A program made the position numbers and the translations under genes. 64,000 bases of DNA from Parerythrobacter jejuensis (GTDB lineage: Bacteria; Pseudomonadota; Alphaproteobacteria; Sphingomonadales; Sphingomonadaceae). This document shows, piece after piece, positions 9,066 through 17,892 of the stretch. The stretch covers positions 868,001 through 932,000 of the forward strand of contig NZ_BAAAZF010000001.1 of the NCBI RefSeq assembly GCF_039536765.1, read 5' to 3'. The number at the start of each line of letters is the position of its first letter. Positions within the stretch are counted from its first letter, which is position 1. The notes under the pieces were generated by a model. That model did not search any database, was not told the origin of the DNA, and worked only from the letters and a program-made list of their open reading frames with translations.

Positions 9066-11765
9066 ATGGGCACGAGCGAGCCAGCGACGCGCGAATTCAG
9101 CGAGATCGAACGCAAGATCATCGATTGTGCCATCAAAGGAATTGCTGCCGACTTCGGTGACGGAGAAAGTGACAGCAAGAAGCCGAAAGTTGATGCCAGC
9201 TTCCTCTCTGATCTATGGCTTGAACGGCTCCCGGGCATTGAAATGCACCCGTTTGGGATCGAGGTCATGGGCCTCGAAATTGACGGCCAGCTTGGGCTTG
9301 GCGGATCTCGCCAATCCTCTGCGGGCAAACAGTGTCTGCTCGGCTTTCACGCACACAATTGCTTCTTCAATGATATGATCTCGCTGCAAAATGTCCGCTG
9401 CGAGAGCATCTATTTCACCGATTGCGAGATTGCCAGTTTCGAGCAGGACGATGGCATCCTTGTCTCGGTTGATGGCGACGGAATGAACGTCGATGGCCGC
9501 GTAGCTTTCTCCAAAACAGTCGCCCATGGTCATGTGTCCTTTCAGGGGTCGCAGATCAGCGGCGCTGCACAATTTGATGACTGCACTTTCCCCGAGGGTC
9601 TAAGCCTCTGGGGAACAACAATCGGCAATCAGTTGAGAGTCATGAACAGCAGGCTCGCGACGGGTTATGACGGTAGCGCCCTCGCCTTTCCCAATGCGCA
9701 GATAGGAGGCCAAGTCTTCCTCAAGAGAAACGTGGTCGATGGCCTCGTCTACGCGGCGAATGCGCAGGCTGCCGAAGTGTTTATTGAAAGATGCCGGTTT
9801 GGCAGCCCCGCCGCGTTGTCAGTCAATTTTTCCAGCATGACATTGAAAGGCGATCTCCAGATCACGAGTTCGCGTCTGGCAGAAGGTCTGTCATTGCAAT
9901 CTGGAACGATAGGCGGGAACGTCTTTCTGCAACGAAGTCATATCTGCAATGGTGCCAATTTGGCGGATGCCACGGTGACTGGCGGAGTGATGCTCAAGCA
10001 ATCCGTCTTCACCGGCCATATGCAAAGCTGGGCCTGCACCATCGCAGGCCTGAATGCATCAACAGTGACGATTGAGAAAGCTGCATTCGACGGGCATGTT
10101 TCGATGCAAGCTGCCCATGTCCTTGCAACCTGCGAGATATCCGACACGATCTTCGGCAGGCGACGCTCCAAAATCTTCATCGGCCCTAGCCTGCCTTACA
10201 ATCTCAACATGCAGGGCTTTTCCACCGGGTATAGTCTGCAAGTAAACCGCTGCGCATTTCATTCGATCAATGTGTTGAGCAACCTGGAAATCGGCGGCAA
10301 TATTTGGTTCGAGCAATGCTATTTCGCGCCAGAGGTTAAGAACTGGTCGATCAGGCTAGCTGGTAGCAAAGTCGGCGCAATTGTCGGGATTGATGCTTGT
10401 CTGATCGGAAGCGGGCTGGAACTGCCCACCCTGCACTGTTCCGAACTTCAGTTGCACGGAAACCTGATTTTCCCCGGAATGGCAGATCTGGCCCGCAACG
10501 AGATTGCCATCTGGGCCAGCGAATGTGTTGTCTCGCGCCGGGTTGGCTTTGCCGTCGACCAATCCGGACCAGGCAAGGGAAATCTCGGCGCTTGCTGGGG
10601 GCGGGTCGATTTTTCGACATCGCGCATTGGCGAAAGATTCTATTTGCGGTCCACCCGCATATTTCTCTCGCAGGCAACCAAAGATGACCGGAGCGCGCTC
10701 GCTGTCGATCTATCGAGAATTGAAGTTGGCGGTGATCTTATGATCGGCCCGAGTGCCTACAAGCTGGTTGAATCGATCGACCAGACCGAACGTGAAGCCA
10801 GAATCGAAGGCTGCGTCAATCTCGACGACGCCCGGATCGCCGGCGACCTGATTGTGCACCAGAGCACAATCGCAGCCGACGGAGATATCGTCCGACCCTT
10901 GTCACATTTCGAAACCGAAGAGCGCGTCAGCAAGCGGAAACGTGGGGCGGCACTCACACTCAGGGATGCAAGGATCGACGGTGAACTCGAACTTGGCAGA
11001 CCGGTCCTGCGCGGCATCGTCGACATGCGGGACGCAACCGTCGGAGCGATTGCAGATGGCGGGGGAGACCGCTGGGAGGATGCAGGCGTTGCCCCGGGAC
11101 ACCTCCTGCTCGACGGCCTGACCTATCGTGATCTGGACAACGTTTATGACGGAGCTGCAGAGGGCAGGTCGATCAAAAACACGCCCTCTGACGCAGCATC
11201 ACGCCGCCTGCGTTGGCTGACACTACAATACCCGGATCGGGCGGCCACGCCCGATACATTTGTACCCCAGCCTTACGAACAGCTTGCCTCCATTTTCGCG
11301 AGCGAAGGGAACGAGAAAGCCCGTCGGCAGGTGTTGATCGAGAAACGTGACTTGCAGCGCCGGCACGGTCGCCTGGGCAGGTTCGAGCGAGGCGTGCAAT
11401 GGGTACTGATGGCCGTCAGCGAATACGGATATTCTCCGGGTCGGGCAATCCTGTGCACCATTGCGTGGCTAATGCTCGGCACAGCGGGCGCCTATATCCT
11501 GGAGAATCAAGGTGCCATCATCCTGTCGAGCATTGATGGCCAGCCCAAAGCTCCGTTCAGTCCCTTGGTGTATGCTCTTGATGCCGCAATTCCTATTATC
11601 GATCTCAACCAGGATAGTGGCTGGACTCTCGACAAGGAAAAACTTGGCTCACGCTGGATGGCAGAGTTGCTCGTTACCGCAAAGGGACTCTACGAGATTA
11701 TCGGCATGCTGCTGGTGTCCATCACAATTCTGACACTGACGGGAACATTGCGAGAGAAAGAGTAG
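9066..11765 (+). CDS. Large beta-helix/pentapeptide-like protein with C-terminal membrane anchor
   Basis: The ATG at 9066 is chosen because an AGAGGGGGGAAG Shine-Dalgarno precedes it; an upstream in-frame start would run through the LexA box. 899 residues. After an N-terminal soluble part (1-70), about 600 residues consist of irregular repeats of roughly 20 residues with recurring I-x-G-x-L/V strands (IGGQVFLKR, IGGNVFLQR, LKGDLQITS, VGGDLMIGP), typical of a right-handed beta-helix. A conserved block near 740-780 (PQPYEQLASIFASEG...) leads to two hydrophobic segments (about 794-815 and 876-895). Similar proteins are often annotated only as hypothetical, pentapeptide-repeat or membrane-associated. 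Function unknown; the shared LexA box hints at damage-inducible expression. Confidence 0.7.
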   Translation: MGTSEPATREFSEIERKIIDCAIKGIAADFGDGESDSKKPKVDASFLSDLWLERLPGIEMHPFGIEVMGLEIDGQLGLGGSRQSSAGKQCLLGFHAHNCFFNDMISLQNVRCESIYFTDCEIASFEQDDGILVSVDGDGMNVDGRVAFSKTVAHGHVSFQGSQISGAAQFDDCTFPEGLSLWGTTIGNQLRVMNSRLATGYDGSALAFPNAQIGGQVFLKRNVVDGLVYAANAQAAEVFIERCRFGSPAALSVNFSSMTLKGDLQITSSRLAEGLSLQSGTIGGNVFLQRSHICNGANLADATVTGGVMLKQSVFTGHMQSWACTIAGLNASTVTIEKAAFDGHVSMQAAHVLATCEISDTIFGRRRSKIFIGPSLPYNLNMQGFSTGYSLQVNRCAFHSINVLSNLEIGGNIWFEQCYFAPEVKNWSIRLAGSKVGAIVGIDACLIGSGLELPTLHCSELQLHGNLIFPGMADLARNEIAIWASECVVSRRVGFAVDQSGPGKGNLGACWGRVDFSTSRIGERFYLRSTRIFLSQATKDDRSALAVDLSRIEVGGDLMIGPSAYKLVESIDQTEREARIEGCVNLDDARIAGDLIVHQSTIAADGDIVRPLSHFETEERVSKRKRGAALTLRDARIDGELELGRPVLRGIVDMRDATVGAIADGGGDRWEDAGVAPGHLLLDGLTYRDLDNVYDGAAEGRSIKNTPSDAASRRLRWLTLQYPDRAATPDTFVPQPYEQLASIFASEGNEKARRQVLIEKRDLQRRHGRLGRFERGVQWVLMAVSEYGYSPGRAILCTIAWLMLGTAGAYILENQGAIILSSIDGQPKAPFSPLVYALDAAIPIIDLNQDSGWTLDKEKLGSRWMAELLVTAKGLYEIIGMLLVSITILTLTGTLREKE

Positions 11766-11849
11766 CGCCCATAGCACCCTTCTCCTCCCATCTACGCATT
11801 CCCCCTCACCCACCGCCAAGCGCGCCATCAACCACCCTCGCCCTAGGCC

Positions 11850-13064
11850 ATGCCGGTTCCCTCGCTCTTCGGAGAGCCACCCATCGGTCCGCGTTTCAAT
11901 CTGGCCCCCAATTTGTGGAAGAAGCGCCGCTATAGCGGGCCGCATCGGCGCGCGATCCGGGCGGAGGTTCTGGCCGCGATGGTGGATCGCGAAGCGCAGG
12001 TTGCACCCGCCCATTTGATCGCGCTCGGCCTGTTGCTGGCGAGCCTGGCCGTGGTGACACAGCCTGGCCTGCTGGCGCTGGCCCTGTGTTTGAGAACAGC
12101 CTCGCTCCTGTTAACCCGGCGTACGACCGCGCGGCTCGTGTCGGACATCGACCTGGAGGCAGGCGAGGATGGTGCCCTGAACGGGCTCTATATTGCAATG
12201 ACGCTCGCCGGCGTCAGCTGGGCGACGTTGTTGCTGGCCCTCGATCCTGCGGCGGACCCTCCCATTGCAGTGGCGCTGGTGGCCGGCGTGGTGATGATCG
12301 GGGTCTCGCTGGTGATCATCACCTACGGGCCGATTGCCTCGGTCAAAGTGGCGTATGTTGCTTCCTTCCTCGGCACGCTTGCCGTTGCCTGCATGACCGG
12401 GCATCCGGTGGTCCCGTGGCAATTGATGCTGGGGGTTGCCGGTCTCGTTGCCGGGCCGGTGCTGTTCAGTCGCGGGGCCGCGCGACACTCGATCACGCGG
12501 GCTTGCCTGACGGTCGAAAACCGGAGGCTGAGCGACAAGCTGCAGCAGGCGCTGGAGCGCGCGGAACGGCTGGCCCATCACGATCCGATGACCGACCTCC
12601 TCAACCGGCGTGCCTTTTTCCAAAGGTTTTCTGCGCCACCCGATGCCGGCACCGAACGGCACTTGCTGATGATCGATCTCGATCATTTCAAGGCGATCAA
12701 TGACTGCTTCGGCCATGATGCCGGTGACATGGTTCTGTGCGGCCTGGCGCGCGAGATGGAGGCCGTGCTGGCCGGGCTTCCCGCCGGGAACCATGGCTGT
12801 GTGCGGCTGGGCGGGGAGGAGTTCGTGTTCGTCCTCGACCGGCTGGACCTTGAGGAAGCCCATGCGGTGGCTGAGGATCTGCGGAAACGCGCGCGACTGG
12901 TGCCGGTGCGGCAGGGCATGTCCCCCAATCTGGGTGTGTCCGCCTCGATCGGTGTTGCTGTGCAAAAGCCCGGCGAAAGCCTCGACGACGTCCTGCGCCG
13001 CTCCGACCTTGCCATGTACCGCGCCAAAGACCGCGGCCGGAACCAGGTGGCGCTGGCGGCGTGA
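11850..13064 (+). CDS. GGDEF-domain diguanylate cyclase with N-terminal membrane region
   Basis: 404 residues. About 50-215 carry several hydrophobic segments (LIALGLLLASLAVV, ALVAGVVMIGVSLVII, LMLGVAGLVAGPVLF), then a short coiled linker (ENRRLSDKLQQALERAERLAHHD) and a GGDEF domain (about 245-404). The active-site motif is GGEEF at 321-325, compatible with synthesis of c-di-GMP from two GTP. The RxxD product-inhibition site expected five residues upstream is absent, so feedback control by that route is unlikely. It is transcribed in the same direction as the beta-helix gene after an 84-bp gap. Confidence 0.9.
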   Translation: MPVPSLFGEPPIGPRFNLAPNLWKKRRYSGPHRRAIRAEVLAAMVDREAQVAPAHLIALGLLLASLAVVTQPGLLALALCLRTASLLLTRRTTARLVSDIDLEAGEDGALNGLYIAMTLAGVSWATLLLALDPAADPPIAVALVAGVVMIGVSLVIITYGPIASVKVAYVASFLGTLAVACMTGHPVVPWQLMLGVAGLVAGPVLFSRGAARHSITRACLTVENRRLSDKLQQALERAERLAHHDPMTDLLNRRAFFQRFSAPPDAGTERHLLMIDLDHFKAINDCFGHDAGDMVLCGLAREMEAVLAGLPAGNHGCVRLGGEEFVFVLDRLDLEEAHAVAEDLRKRARLVPVRQGMSPNLGVSASIGVAVQKPGESLDDVLRRSDLAMYRAKDRGRNQVALAA

Positions 13065-13071
13065 TGTGCGC

Positions 13072-13359
13072 TTAGCGGAAGATAACGACAGCCTTTTTTT
13101 CGTTTTCAATCCACGCCTCGCCCTCGATATCCTTCACCGTCCCCTCGGGGCCCTCGGCATCCCCTTCTGACGGTTTGAGCACGAGGTGCAGCTTTTTCGT
13201 CGGCTTCTTCGAGCGGTCATGCTCACCTATCGTATAATTGCCGGTATCGTGTTCTTCAGCCCGAATCTTTACGAGGCCTCTGCGCACCGACTCGGCCCAT
13301 CTCAGCGTCTTCTGCAGCACTTCGATCTTATGTTTGGCCTTATGTTTGGAGTAGTTCAC
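13072..13359 (-). CDS. Small charged protein of unknown function, partner of the upstream lipoprotein
   Basis: 95 residues beginning at a GTG that overlaps the TGA stop of the preceding lipoprotein gene (GTGA), which strongly suggests translational coupling. The sequence is hydrophilic, very Lys/Glu-rich, without signal peptide or membrane segment. I recognise no family. Because its partner is exported, a cytoplasmic location would be surprising; an adaptor or regulator role is possible but unsupported. Confidence 0.6.
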   Translation of the reverse strand: MNYSKHKAKHKIEVLQKTLRWAESVRRGLVKIRAEEHDTGNYTIGEHDRSKKPTKKLHLVLKPSEGDAEGPEGTVKDIEGEAWIENEKKAVVIFR

Positions 13360-14315
13360 AGCTTCACCTTCCAGACGTCTTCGAGCTTCTCCTCCAGAAC
13401 GTCAAATTGCTCTTTGGTACAGACTTTTTCAGTCAGGTAGACACTCAGCGTCTCAAGCACTTCGTCCATCGTTCCCTGCGCTGACAGCCCGAGGGCCACA
13501 GCAAGATACCGTATCTTCTGCTCTGCTTGCGTCGCTTTCGCCGCATCACCCGAAAAAAGGTCGTCCTGCAACGTCCCGAAGTACCCGAAAAGGCGCGGAG
13601 ATTCTTCTGCCAAGCTATCATCCGGAACACATGTGAAACCAAGCTGGAGCTCGTATGCGCGGCGGGCTGCTTCTTCTGCCTCTTCCTTTTCGACACTTGC
13701 CGTTTCTGTCACGGCAGTCACCGCACGCATCAGGGTGCCAGCTTGTTGATATCGCCGAAGGTCCCGGATGGCGGCCTCAAGTGAGTAATCCGCAGCTTGT
13801 TGGGACTTCCGATTGATCAGCTCAGCTTCCACCTCGGCTCTTTTCGCATCCATCGTAACGATGAGGGCGGGCAGCGTCCGGTCAAAATAGAGGTTCTTGT
13901 TAACCGCCGATTGCAGACCGGCGAAGGCCGAGATGACACTCGCCAGATCGTCGGCCGAGCTTTCGAACAGAGCCGCAGTGGAGGACAACCCGATTATCGC
14001 TGCATCGAAACCCAGCGCCGTCTGGACGCCTTCGTTGAACAGCCGCATCGAGTATTTCTCATACTGGCGGTCCATCTCGCCCATATAGTGGTCGATGACC
14101 CGGTTCCGAAAAGCTCTCTTGTCAGCGGCTTTCAAGACATAATGCTGGATAATCTGATCGCGGGTGACGAGCGCAACAGATACGTCCCCGTCTTTCACGC
14201 TCAGCGAAGAACCAAGTTCCTCGATCACGTTTTTCGGCCCGCCCCGCATAGTAGTACAACCGCCCAGAGCGACTGTTGCGAATGCAGCAACAATAATACC
14301 GAGAGATTTTCTCAT
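13356..14315 (-). CDS. Predicted lipoprotein of unknown function
   Basis: 319 residues with a lipoprotein signal peptide (MRKSLGIIVAAFATVALGGC, lipid-modified Cys 20). The rest is mostly alpha-helical with long charged helices (QQAADYSLEAAIRDLRRYQQ, ETASVEKEEAEEAARRAYEL) and no membrane segment. Only three further Cys-containing spots are seen. No known family recognised. The gene forms a two-gene operon with the 95-residue downstream gene through a GTGA overlap. The 225-bp upstream gap is shared with the divergent M3 peptidase gene and holds the promoters of both. Confidence 0.75.
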   Translation of the reverse strand: MRKSLGIIVAAFATVALGGCTTMRGGPKNVIEELGSSLSVKDGDVSVALVTRDQIIQHYVLKAADKRAFRNRVIDHYMGEMDRQYEKYSMRLFNEGVQTALGFDAAIIGLSSTAALFESSADDLASVISAFAGLQSAVNKNLYFDRTLPALIVTMDAKRAEVEAELINRKSQQAADYSLEAAIRDLRRYQQAGTLMRAVTAVTETASVEKEEAEEAARRAYELQLGFTCVPDDSLAEESPRLFGYFGTLQDDLFSGDAAKATQAEQKIRYLAVALGLSAQGTMDEVLETLSVYLTEKVCTKEQFDVLEEKLEDVWKVKL

Positions 14316-14540
14316 CGATTTCCTCCCCCACGATTGGAATAGCCCGAATGGGTCTTGTATTCAACGGGCGGTAGGAAGGCACGATTGAAGGCCAAAGTGC
14401 AGTCATCGAAACCACACTCCCCCCCTCCCCCTTGCATCCTCGGTCAATCTCCGGTTCAAGCGGCATCAGCTAATCACAAGCGCACAATGCGGCGCGGGTT
14501 GTTCCTGCGCCGTGGTCGCATTTGAACCAACGGAGAGACT

Positions 14541-16745
14541 ATGAAGGCCCAGATTCTGGCCACCACCGCTGCCGCAGCATTGCTGGGCGGCTGTTCCACC
14601 TACATTGCAGGAGAGACCGTGGATCCGATCGCCGATGCTGCCGTCGATGCAGAATACAGCCCCGAAATCCCGCAAGGCACCGGCTATTTCGCATCCGACA
14701 GCACGCTGCCATTCCTTGCCCCCGATTTCACCAAAGTGGCCGAGAGCGATTACATGCCGGCTTTCGAGCAGGGCATGGCGATCCAGGCCGCCGAAGTGCA
14801 GGCGATTATCGACAATCCCGCCGCGCCGACTTTCGACAACACGATTGTCGCGCTGGAAAAATCGGGCCGAATGCTTGGCCGCGTCGCGCGTGTCTTCTTC
14901 GCTCTGACCGGGTCCAACACCACCGACGGTCTTGATGCGATCAACCGCGAAGTCGGGCCCAAGCTTTCAGCCCATGGCGATTCCATCACGCTCAACCCGG
15001 CGCTCTTTGCCCGAGTGAAAGCCATCTACGACAATCGCGCTGCGATGACGATGACGGTCGAAGATGCCCGCCTGCTGGAAGAAACCTACAAGCAGATGGT
15101 CCATGCCGGGGCCCTGCTGACCGATGCCCAGCGCGACCGCGTGAAAGCCATCAATAGCGAGCTTTCGACACTGACGACCGAGTTCAGCCAGGCTGTGCGC
15201 GCGGCCACCAACGACCAGCCGCTGGTCGTCGACACCCGCGAAGAACTCGCCGGCCTGAGCGATGCCGACATCGAGGCGGCGGCCAAGCTTGCCGCTGACA
15301 AGGGCCAGCCGGGCAAATTTGCCATCGCGCTGCAGAACACCACCCAGCAACCCTTGCTGCCGACCCTGGAAAACCGGGCGACGCGCGAAGAGCTGTTCAA
15401 GCTGAGCCATAACCGTTCGGACGGTACCAACCCTGCGCATGACACGCGCCTGCTGTTGGCCAAGATCGCGACCTTGCGGGCCGAAAAGGCGGCGCTGTTC
15501 GGGGAAGAGGATTGGGCCAGCTACACCATGTATGATCGCATGGCGCAGAAGCCTGCGACCGCGCTCAAATTCATGACCGACATGGTCCCTGCCCTGGCCG
15601 CTACGCAACGGCGTGAAGCGGCACTGCTGAACGAGACGATTGCGGCCGAAGGCGGCAATTTCGAAGTGCAGCCGTGGGACTGGTATCGCTATGCCAACAA
15701 GGTGAAGGCAGAACGCTACCAGCTCGATGAAGACAAGGTGATGGAGTATTTCCAGCTCGACAAGGTGCTGGAAGACGGCGTGTTCTATATGGCCGAGAAG
15801 CTCTACGGCCTGACCTTCGAACGGCGGACCGACATCCCCGTCTATCACCCCGACGTGTGGACCTACACCGTGTTCGATGCCGATGGCAGCGAGCTGGGCC
15901 TGTTCTATTTCGATCCGTTCCAGCGACCGTCCAAACGCGGCGGCGCATGGATGAGCAACTTTGTCGACCAGAGCTATCTGTGGGGCACCAAGCCGGTGAT
16001 CTACAACGTGCTCAACATTCCCAAGGCGCCAGAGGGTGAGACCCAGCTGGTCAGCTTCGACAATGTGAACACCACGTTCCACGAATTCGGCCACGCGCTG
16101 CATGGTTTCTTCGCGGACCAGAAGTATGAGAGCCTTTCGGGCACCGCCACGGCACGCGACTTTGTCGAATATCCGAGCCAGGTGCATGAGATGTGGGCGA
16201 CCTATCCCGAAGTGCTGGCCAACTATGCCAAGCACTACAAAACCGGCGAGACCATCCCGACAGAGCTGATCGAGAAGATCGATGCCGCGTCGAAATTCAA
16301 CCAGGGCTATGATTTTGGTGAAGTCGTAGAAGCGGCCTTGCTGGATATGAAATGGGCAGCGCTGTCACCAGCGGAGGCCGCCGCCATCGACACGCCCGAG
16401 AAAGTCGACGCGTTCGAGCGCAAGTCGCTGCAAGAACTCGGCCTCGAGATCGACCTCGTGCCGCCGCGTTATCGCAGCACCTATTTCAACCACATCTTCA
16501 GCTCGCCGGCGGGCTATTCGGCCGGCTATTACAGCTATTTGTGGACCGAAATGCTCGATCGCGACAGCCGGAAATGGTTCACCGACAATGGCGGCATGAC
16601 GCGCAAGAATGGCGAGCATTATCGCAAGACCGTGCTCAGCCGTGGTGGGACGATGGACTACTTCCAGATGTTCGAAAACTTCGCCGGTCGCCAGCCGGAC
16701 GTAACGCCGATGCTGGAAGCACGCGGCCTGACCGACGGCGAATAA
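14541..16745 (+). CDS. dcp: M3-family peptidyl-dipeptidase Dcp, lipoprotein-type
   Basis: 734 residues. The N-terminus MKAQILATTAAAALLGGCS is a lipoprotein signal, so the enzyme probably sits in the periplasm or outer membrane, unlike cytoplasmic Dcp of E. coli. The zinc site HEFGH is at 514-518 (H514, E515, H518), followed downstream by the third-ligand region (VEYPSQVHEMWA). Later conserved blocks such as YFNHIFSSPAGYSAGYYSYL are typical of Dcp/oligopeptidase A enzymes. Dcp removes C-terminal dipeptides. It ends at a strong bidirectional hairpin. Confidence 0.92.
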   Translation: MKAQILATTAAAALLGGCSTYIAGETVDPIADAAVDAEYSPEIPQGTGYFASDSTLPFLAPDFTKVAESDYMPAFEQGMAIQAAEVQAIIDNPAAPTFDNTIVALEKSGRMLGRVARVFFALTGSNTTDGLDAINREVGPKLSAHGDSITLNPALFARVKAIYDNRAAMTMTVEDARLLEETYKQMVHAGALLTDAQRDRVKAINSELSTLTTEFSQAVRAATNDQPLVVDTREELAGLSDADIEAAAKLAADKGQPGKFAIALQNTTQQPLLPTLENRATREELFKLSHNRSDGTNPAHDTRLLLAKIATLRAEKAALFGEEDWASYTMYDRMAQKPATALKFMTDMVPALAATQRREAALLNETIAAEGGNFEVQPWDWYRYANKVKAERYQLDEDKVMEYFQLDKVLEDGVFYMAEKLYGLTFERRTDIPVYHPDVWTYTVFDADGSELGLFYFDPFQRPSKRGGAWMSNFVDQSYLWGTKPVIYNVLNIPKAPEGETQLVSFDNVNTTFHEFGHALHGFFADQKYESLSGTATARDFVEYPSQVHEMWATYPEVLANYAKHYKTGETIPTELIEKIDAASKFNQGYDFGEVVEAALLDMKWAALSPAEAAAIDTPEKVDAFERKSLQELGLEIDLVPPRYRSTYFNHIFSSPAGYSAGYYSYLWTEMLDRDSRKWFTDNGGMTRKNGEHYRKTVLSRGGTMDYFQMFENFAGRQPDVTPMLEARGLTDGE

Positions 16746-16793
16746 CAGGCATTATGCGATTGGTGGCGCGCAATCGCCATCACAATACAGGCA

Positions 16794-16827
16794 AGGCCCG
16801 GCCCCTCCATCATGAGGGCGCCGGGCT
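16794..16827. terminator. Bidirectional Rho-independent terminator
   Basis: A hairpin with outer arms AAGGCCCGGC and GCCGGGCTTTT and an inner CCCTC/GAGGG stem lies between the convergent dcp stop (16745) and the sulfotransferase-like gene stop (16837). T runs on the plus strand and A residues on the other side suit termination from both directions. Confidence 0.8.
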
Positions 16828-16836
16828 TTTCCGTTT

Positions 16837-17826
16837 CTAGTACAGCGTCTGCTTCAACGGCAGCGTCATGCCCGCCTGTTGTGCAATCATGCCGACCCAT
16901 TGCCCGACCTCTTCAATTTCTTCGACCAGGTTCGGGTCTTCCGCCTTGGTTTCGCCCTCGGCAAACTCGCCGCCCAGTTTCGAATGCTGTGTGAAGACAG
17001 GCCCGGTCGCCAATTCCCCTGCGAGCGACGCAGTTGCGTCGGTTCCGGTGAACGCCATGACCGCAGATATTGTCTCCTCGCGCGCTTCATCGAAGCGGTC
17101 ACCATCCAGCACCCGCAACCTTTCGGGCGCTACGCCGCGTATCTGGCCATTGGCATGGGCCGCGAACCAGCGCTGGTTGAGGAACCAACCCAGCGCCGCG
17201 GCTTGCAGGTCGGTCATGGCGAAGGTCTCCTGCGGGTCTATGCCGAAATCCATCCCGGCATAGGCTTGCAGCTCCAGGAATAGCTGACGGCCCCAACGCC
17301 GCCCCATCATCCCCTTGCGCGCGACGGAGCGCAGGAACACCGGTAGGTCATTGGTCATCAACACCGCCCGCGCATTGGGGCATGCTTGCAGCAGAGCAAG
17401 CATCAGCCGGTTGGCGTGGTTGGTCGGTTTCACCACCACCACCTCTTCGGGCGCATGGGGCCGCGCCAGCAAGGCCAGCAGTGGGCCGATCAGCGGCGCA
17501 GCCTTGTCGCCCGCATTCACCATGCTGGCGATGATGCCGGGCTCGTTCAGGCCGACCATTGTGCCAGGTGCATCGAGGGCGCGCACCAGCAGGGTCGACC
17601 GGCAGAAGGCCGTGTGAAAAATGAAATGCAGCGCGCCCGTTGCGGGCCGCACGGCCGCCACGTCATCCCAGCTCGCCAGGGCCCGGGCAGATGGCGGGGG
17701 ATCCCGATCGGCCAGGAATCCGCGTTCGGAAAGTTGCTCGCGCGGCAGGCGGAGAAACTCCACCTGCCGCCGATCAACATCGATCCGGTGCGGAAACCAT
17801 GCCGGATCGCCTTCGATTAAACGCAC
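16837..17826 (-). CDS. Sulfotransferase-like P-loop protein
   Basis: 329 residues. A strand-loop-helix near the N-terminus (66-83, HFIFHTAFCRSTLLVRAL) resembles the 5'-phosphosulfate-binding loop of PAPS sulfotransferases, and FLRSVARKG (around 165) could be the 3'-phosphate-binding segment. No other family signature is clear, so sulfotransferase activity is a fold-level guess; such proteins in sphingomonads are usually annotated as hypothetical or sulfotransferase family. It is monocistronic with the terminator shared with dcp. Confidence 0.6.
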   Translation of the reverse strand: MRLIEGDPAWFPHRIDVDRRQVEFLRLPREQLSERGFLADRDPPPSARALASWDDVAAVRPATGALHFIFHTAFCRSTLLVRALDAPGTMVGLNEPGIIASMVNAGDKAAPLIGPLLALLARPHAPEEVVVVKPTNHANRLMLALLQACPNARAVLMTNDLPVFLRSVARKGMMGRRWGRQLFLELQAYAGMDFGIDPQETFAMTDLQAAALGWFLNQRWFAAHANGQIRGVAPERLRVLDGDRFDEAREETISAVMAFTGTDATASLAGELATGPVFTQHSKLGGEFAEGETKAEDPNLVEEIEEVGQWVGMIAQQAGMTLPLKQTLY

Positions 17827-17892
17827 GACTGTATTGGCACGGGCCTAGCTGAAAGCCGCCCCGGTTCAAACTCAGGCGCGCAACGGGTATGC

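Noticed and set aside
14967-16235. 422-codon minus-strand frame inside dcp
   Set aside because: Antisense shadow of the M3 peptidase, which has a complete zinc site and signal peptide.
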